A model generated the notes under the pieces. It worked only from the letters and a program-made list of their open reading frames with translations. It had not been told where the DNA came from and did no database searches. Shown here in pieces: positions 61,891-64,000 of a stretch of 64,000 nt of DNA (the stretch's first letter is position 1; the number at the start of each line of letters is the position of its first letter). A program made the position numbers and the translations under genes. Origin of the DNA: Nocardia miyunensis NBRC 108239 (GTDB lineage Bacteria > Actinomycetota > Actinomycetes > Mycobacteriales > Mycobacteriaceae); assembly GCF_001613065.1 (NCBI RefSeq), contig NZ_BDBQ01000031.1, positions 1-64,000 on the forward strand, in the 5' to 3' direction.

Positions 61891-62160
61891 CTACACTCGG
61901 ACAAGGACTTTCGCTGCACGACGGTCGGCCATCAGCTGATATCCCCGGGCGGCGTCGGCCAGCGAGACCGTCGCCTCGAAAATCGGGGACGGGTCGAGCC
62001 GACCTGCGACGACCTGCGCGAGCAGTTGGGGAAGGTAGCGGCGAGCCGGGGTAAGGCCCCCGCTGACGGTGATGTTGCGCGGGAAGCAGCTCATCAGATC
62101 GATGCCGCCGTGCGGGCCGCCGACCAGGCTCAGCGCTCCACCGTCGGCGCAGGTCGCGAC
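61891..62160 (-). pseudogene. C-terminal remnant of a zinc-type alcohol dehydrogenase
   Basis: On the minus strand, GGALSLVGGPHGGIDLM leads into SCFPRNITVSGGLTPARRYL and ends in the typical medium-chain dehydrogenase tail YQLMADRRAAKVLVRV before the stop at 61891. The catalytic half is absent and upstream frames are broken, so this is a truncated relic of about 90 codons. Confidence 0.7.
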
Positions 62161-62260
62161 CGCGGTGTGGTGAACAGCGTTGCCCTGCTGGCGAACTGGA
62201 GGATCACAACCGAGTCGGCGGATTGCTTCTCCTCGCGTGCGGCGGCAGTATCGTGAGCAC

Positions 62261-62892
62261 TCAGAATGCGGCGATCGTCACCGGAGCGCGTTCGGCGCGG
62301 GTGAGTGCGCTCAGGACGGCGGATTGCCCGTGGCGGGTGACGGCCAGGCGGGACAGCAGATCGAGTACGGGTTCGAAGATCCGTGGTGGGAAAGCGGTGT
62401 CCGGATGCCTACGCTCACCGCCAGATCGTCGCTGTGGACGACGAACTCGACCAGGCGCGTCAGCAGGAAATCGTTGAGCAGCAACGGGATTCCGACGAAC
62501 GAAATCACGCGATCGGCGGGCTCATCCGACAGGGCCGCACGCTGCACCGGCAGCACCGATTCGATTCGCTCGATCAAGGCCCGCACGCCGTCCGCCGCTG
62601 CCGCTTCGCCGAACCGCCGGATACGAACGTTGCTCTCGTCATCCACATCGTTGTCGAAAGATGCCGCACGGCTGAAGAATTCGGCGGCCGATACCGGCTC
62701 CTAGGCCGACGCGCCCGTCTCGAGCACCCGCGATACGTGCGAGACCTGCAATGCCAGATGTCCGGCCAACCCGTGAACACTGAACTCCGCCAACGCGCTC
62801 GGCTCATCCCAGGCTGCGGCGACCGCCGGATCGGCGAGCAGCCCGGCCACCGAACGAGCCGCTTCCAGGTAGCCATCCGCGCGGTCGATCAT
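62261..62892 (-). pseudogene. Broken mycothiol-dependent maleylpyruvate isomerase-like gene
   Basis: The minus-strand frame starts MIDRADGYLEAARSVAGLL and has an in-frame TAG at 62701-62703. It continues in the same frame (EPVSAAEFFSRAA, then LLLNDFLLTRLVEFVVHSDDLA with the HSDDLA motif of the MDMPI family). Around 62400 a one-base shift moves the reading to FPPRIFEPVLDLLSRLAVTRH and ends RAPVTIAAF before the stop at 62261. Two independent lesions mark a pseudogene of an MDMPI-domain enzyme. Confidence 0.8.
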
Positions 62893-63074
62893 CGACTCCC
62901 CTTCGGCGACGGCTTGAACGATGCCGCGGGCCAGACTATCGCGGATCGATTCCGCCGGGAACGATTCACTCTTTCTCGGGATTGATCACGACCAGGGTCA
63001 TGAGGGTGCTGTCCTGTTCGGCGACCGCGCGCTGCTGGGCTGTGCCAGTCGGGCCACGCACCACACGATGGTTC

Positions 63075-63929
63075 CTACAGGGAGTTGGCCAGTTCCCCAG
63101 CCAGTTTCAGTGTCCTGGCCTTCTCGGTGTCGTCCCCGGCGACGCTGACCAGCACTTCGGTCGCGCCCGCGTCCGCATACGCACGGATCGCGGCGGCGAC
63201 GGTGTCCTCGTTCCCTGCGACGACCGTCTCCGCGACGTTCTTCTGGCCCTGACGGTCCAGCAGCGTTCGGTAAGTGGCGAAGTCCGAAGCGAAGCCGAGC
63301 GCGGCGGCGACCTCGTCGCGCACGGCGTTCGGCCTGGAAGTCACGCTCACCATCACCCCCGCGACGACACGTGGATCCTTCGCCACGGCATCGATCCCGG
63401 GCCGGATGTGATCGGCGATCGTCTGCGGTGTCGCCCACACCGTGACCGTGCCGTCGGCGAGTTCACCCGCGATGCGAAGCATCACCGGACCGAGCGCGGA
63501 CAGCAGCACCGAGGGAGGCCGCGCGCCCGGGACCTGGACGTGGCCGGCACCCGAGAGTTCGGCGCGTAGCGCGGTCAGATACTCGCGCGTGTGGCGAGCG
63601 GGGCGGTCATAGGACAGCCCGTAGACGCCCTCGATGAATTGCTGGTGACTCGGCCCGACACCCAGGGTGAACCGGTTACCGGTTGCGGCCGCCACCGTGA
63701 GAGCCTGCCCGGCCAGCGAGATCGGGTGGCGCGGGTAGGTATGCACGATGGCGGTGCCCAGCTCGATCTCCGGCACGGCCGCTCCGGCGAGCGCCGCGAC
63801 GGTAAGCGGGTCCCACGCCAGTACCTGGTTGAAGAACACGCTGGCCAGCCCATATTCCGCCGCCGCACGTGCCTGCCCGATCTGGGACTGGAGATCACTC
63901 TGGTCTCCGACGTACAGACCGATCCGCAT
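63075..63929 (-). CDS. LLM-class F420-dependent oxidoreductase
   Basis: The 284-residue TIM-barrel enzyme of the luciferase-like (LLM) superfamily has RIGLYVGDQSDLQSQI, VFFNQVLAWDPLTVAA, the strand PEIELGTAIVHTYPRHPI and GNRFTLGVGPSHQQF. These are typical of the F420-binding rather than FMN-binding group, though cofactor is an inference. GGAGGAATC precedes the ATG at 63929. The bases 63930-64000 hold its promoter; ATTCCGCTT occurs twice there (63952 and 63991), which could be an operator. Confidence 0.88.
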   Translation of the reverse strand: MRIGLYVGDQSDLQSQIGQARAAAEYGLASVFFNQVLAWDPLTVAALAGAAVPEIELGTAIVHTYPRHPISLAGQALTVAAATGNRFTLGVGPSHQQFIEGVYGLSYDRPARHTREYLTALRAELSGAGHVQVPGARPPSVLLSALGPVMLRIAGELADGTVTVWATPQTIADHIRPGIDAVAKDPRVVAGVMVSVTSRPNAVRDEVAAALGFASDFATYRTLLDRQGQKNVAETVVAGNEDTVAAAIRAYADAGATEVLVSVAGDDTEKARTLKLAGELANSL

Positions 63930-64000
63930 GATTCCTCCAAAGGTGAATTCAATATTCCGCTTTCACGACGCTAGCATAAGATGAATCAGAGATTCCGCTT

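Noticed and set aside
62970..63070. Minus-strand tail reading ...LMTLVVINPEKE before a TGA
   Set aside because: Only about 35 codons remain and no family could be assigned; it may be another relic in the decayed patch but is not strong enough to list.
1..64000. tRNA or rRNA genes, CRISPR arrays, insertion sequences, integrases, phage genes
   Set aside because: No cloverleaf or rRNA sequence, regular spacer array, transposase or integrase motif was noticed in either strand.

Overview
The window is high-GC actinobacterial chromosome, most likely Nocardia or a close mycolic-acid relative (Rhodococcus, Mycobacterium). The reasons are third-codon G/C bias, frequent GTG/TTG starts, an HBHA-like adhesin, a RamB-type regulator, an EspG-like ESX accessory protein, and a block collinear (in inverted order) with M. 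tuberculosis Rv0457c-Rv0476. I see no rRNA, tRNA, CRISPR array, insertion sequence or phage.

Layout. 1-6.5 kb: two paralogous alpha/beta-hydrolases, then DUF2516, hbhA, an XRE regulator, a DUF445 membrane protein and a divergent TetR gene (Rv0472c-Rv0476 synteny). A palindromic motif precedes both hydrolases and the XRE-hbhA operon. 6.8-22.2 kb: mostly housekeeping and accessory genes: AarF kinase, trans-acting enoyl reductase-like protein, methyltransferase, EspG-like protein, PPK2, a DsbA-like/VKOR oxidative-folding pair, a PDZ serine protease, ZIP transporter, alcohol dehydrogenase, two secreted proteins, a small Rv0909-type antitoxin-family protein and a full-length MetE homologue that lacks its catalytic zinc ligands. 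22.5-25.1 kb: fadB2 and aceA. 25.6-29.6 kb: secreted lipase, XdhC-family protein and membrane proteins.

29.7-39 kb is an amino-sugar island. Leftward genes encode a class II ketose-bisphosphate aldolase, PfkB kinase, NagA/AgaA deacetylase, ROK kinase and SIS deaminase/isomerase. Rightward genes encode a lipoprotein-permease-permease ABC importer and a DeoR regulator. Together they form a full predicted route from N-acetylgalactosamine to triose phosphates; only the ABC ATPase is missing. 39-53 kb: DUF4254 protein, ATP-dependent DNA ligase, ramB, an AhpD-like protein, a qorB/qorR pair, a chain of four overlapping tiny genes, a Methyltransf_19 methyltransferase, a Uma2 protein, lpdC, a prolyl oligopeptidase and another hydrolase. 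RamB would be expected to act on aceA, 17 kb away, which has a RamB-like box. 53.5-55.9 kb: an RCK-domain membrane protein and a TetR regulator.

56.2-61.8 kb is a cholesterol/steroid ring-degradation locus, hsaF-hsaG-hsaE divergent from kstD-MaoC hydratase, in the same order as Rv3534c-Rv3538. Two KstR-type boxes lie between the divergent arms. 61.9-62.9 kb holds decayed genes, and an LLM-family flavin/F420 oxidoreductase closes the window.

The main items to follow up are the zinc-site-less MetE homologue, the four-gene overlapping micro-operon, the GalNAc island, the hairpin repeats that keep an identical loop while their arms covary, the shared palindrome at three promoters, and the 68-bp tandem duplication at the end of the peptidase gene.
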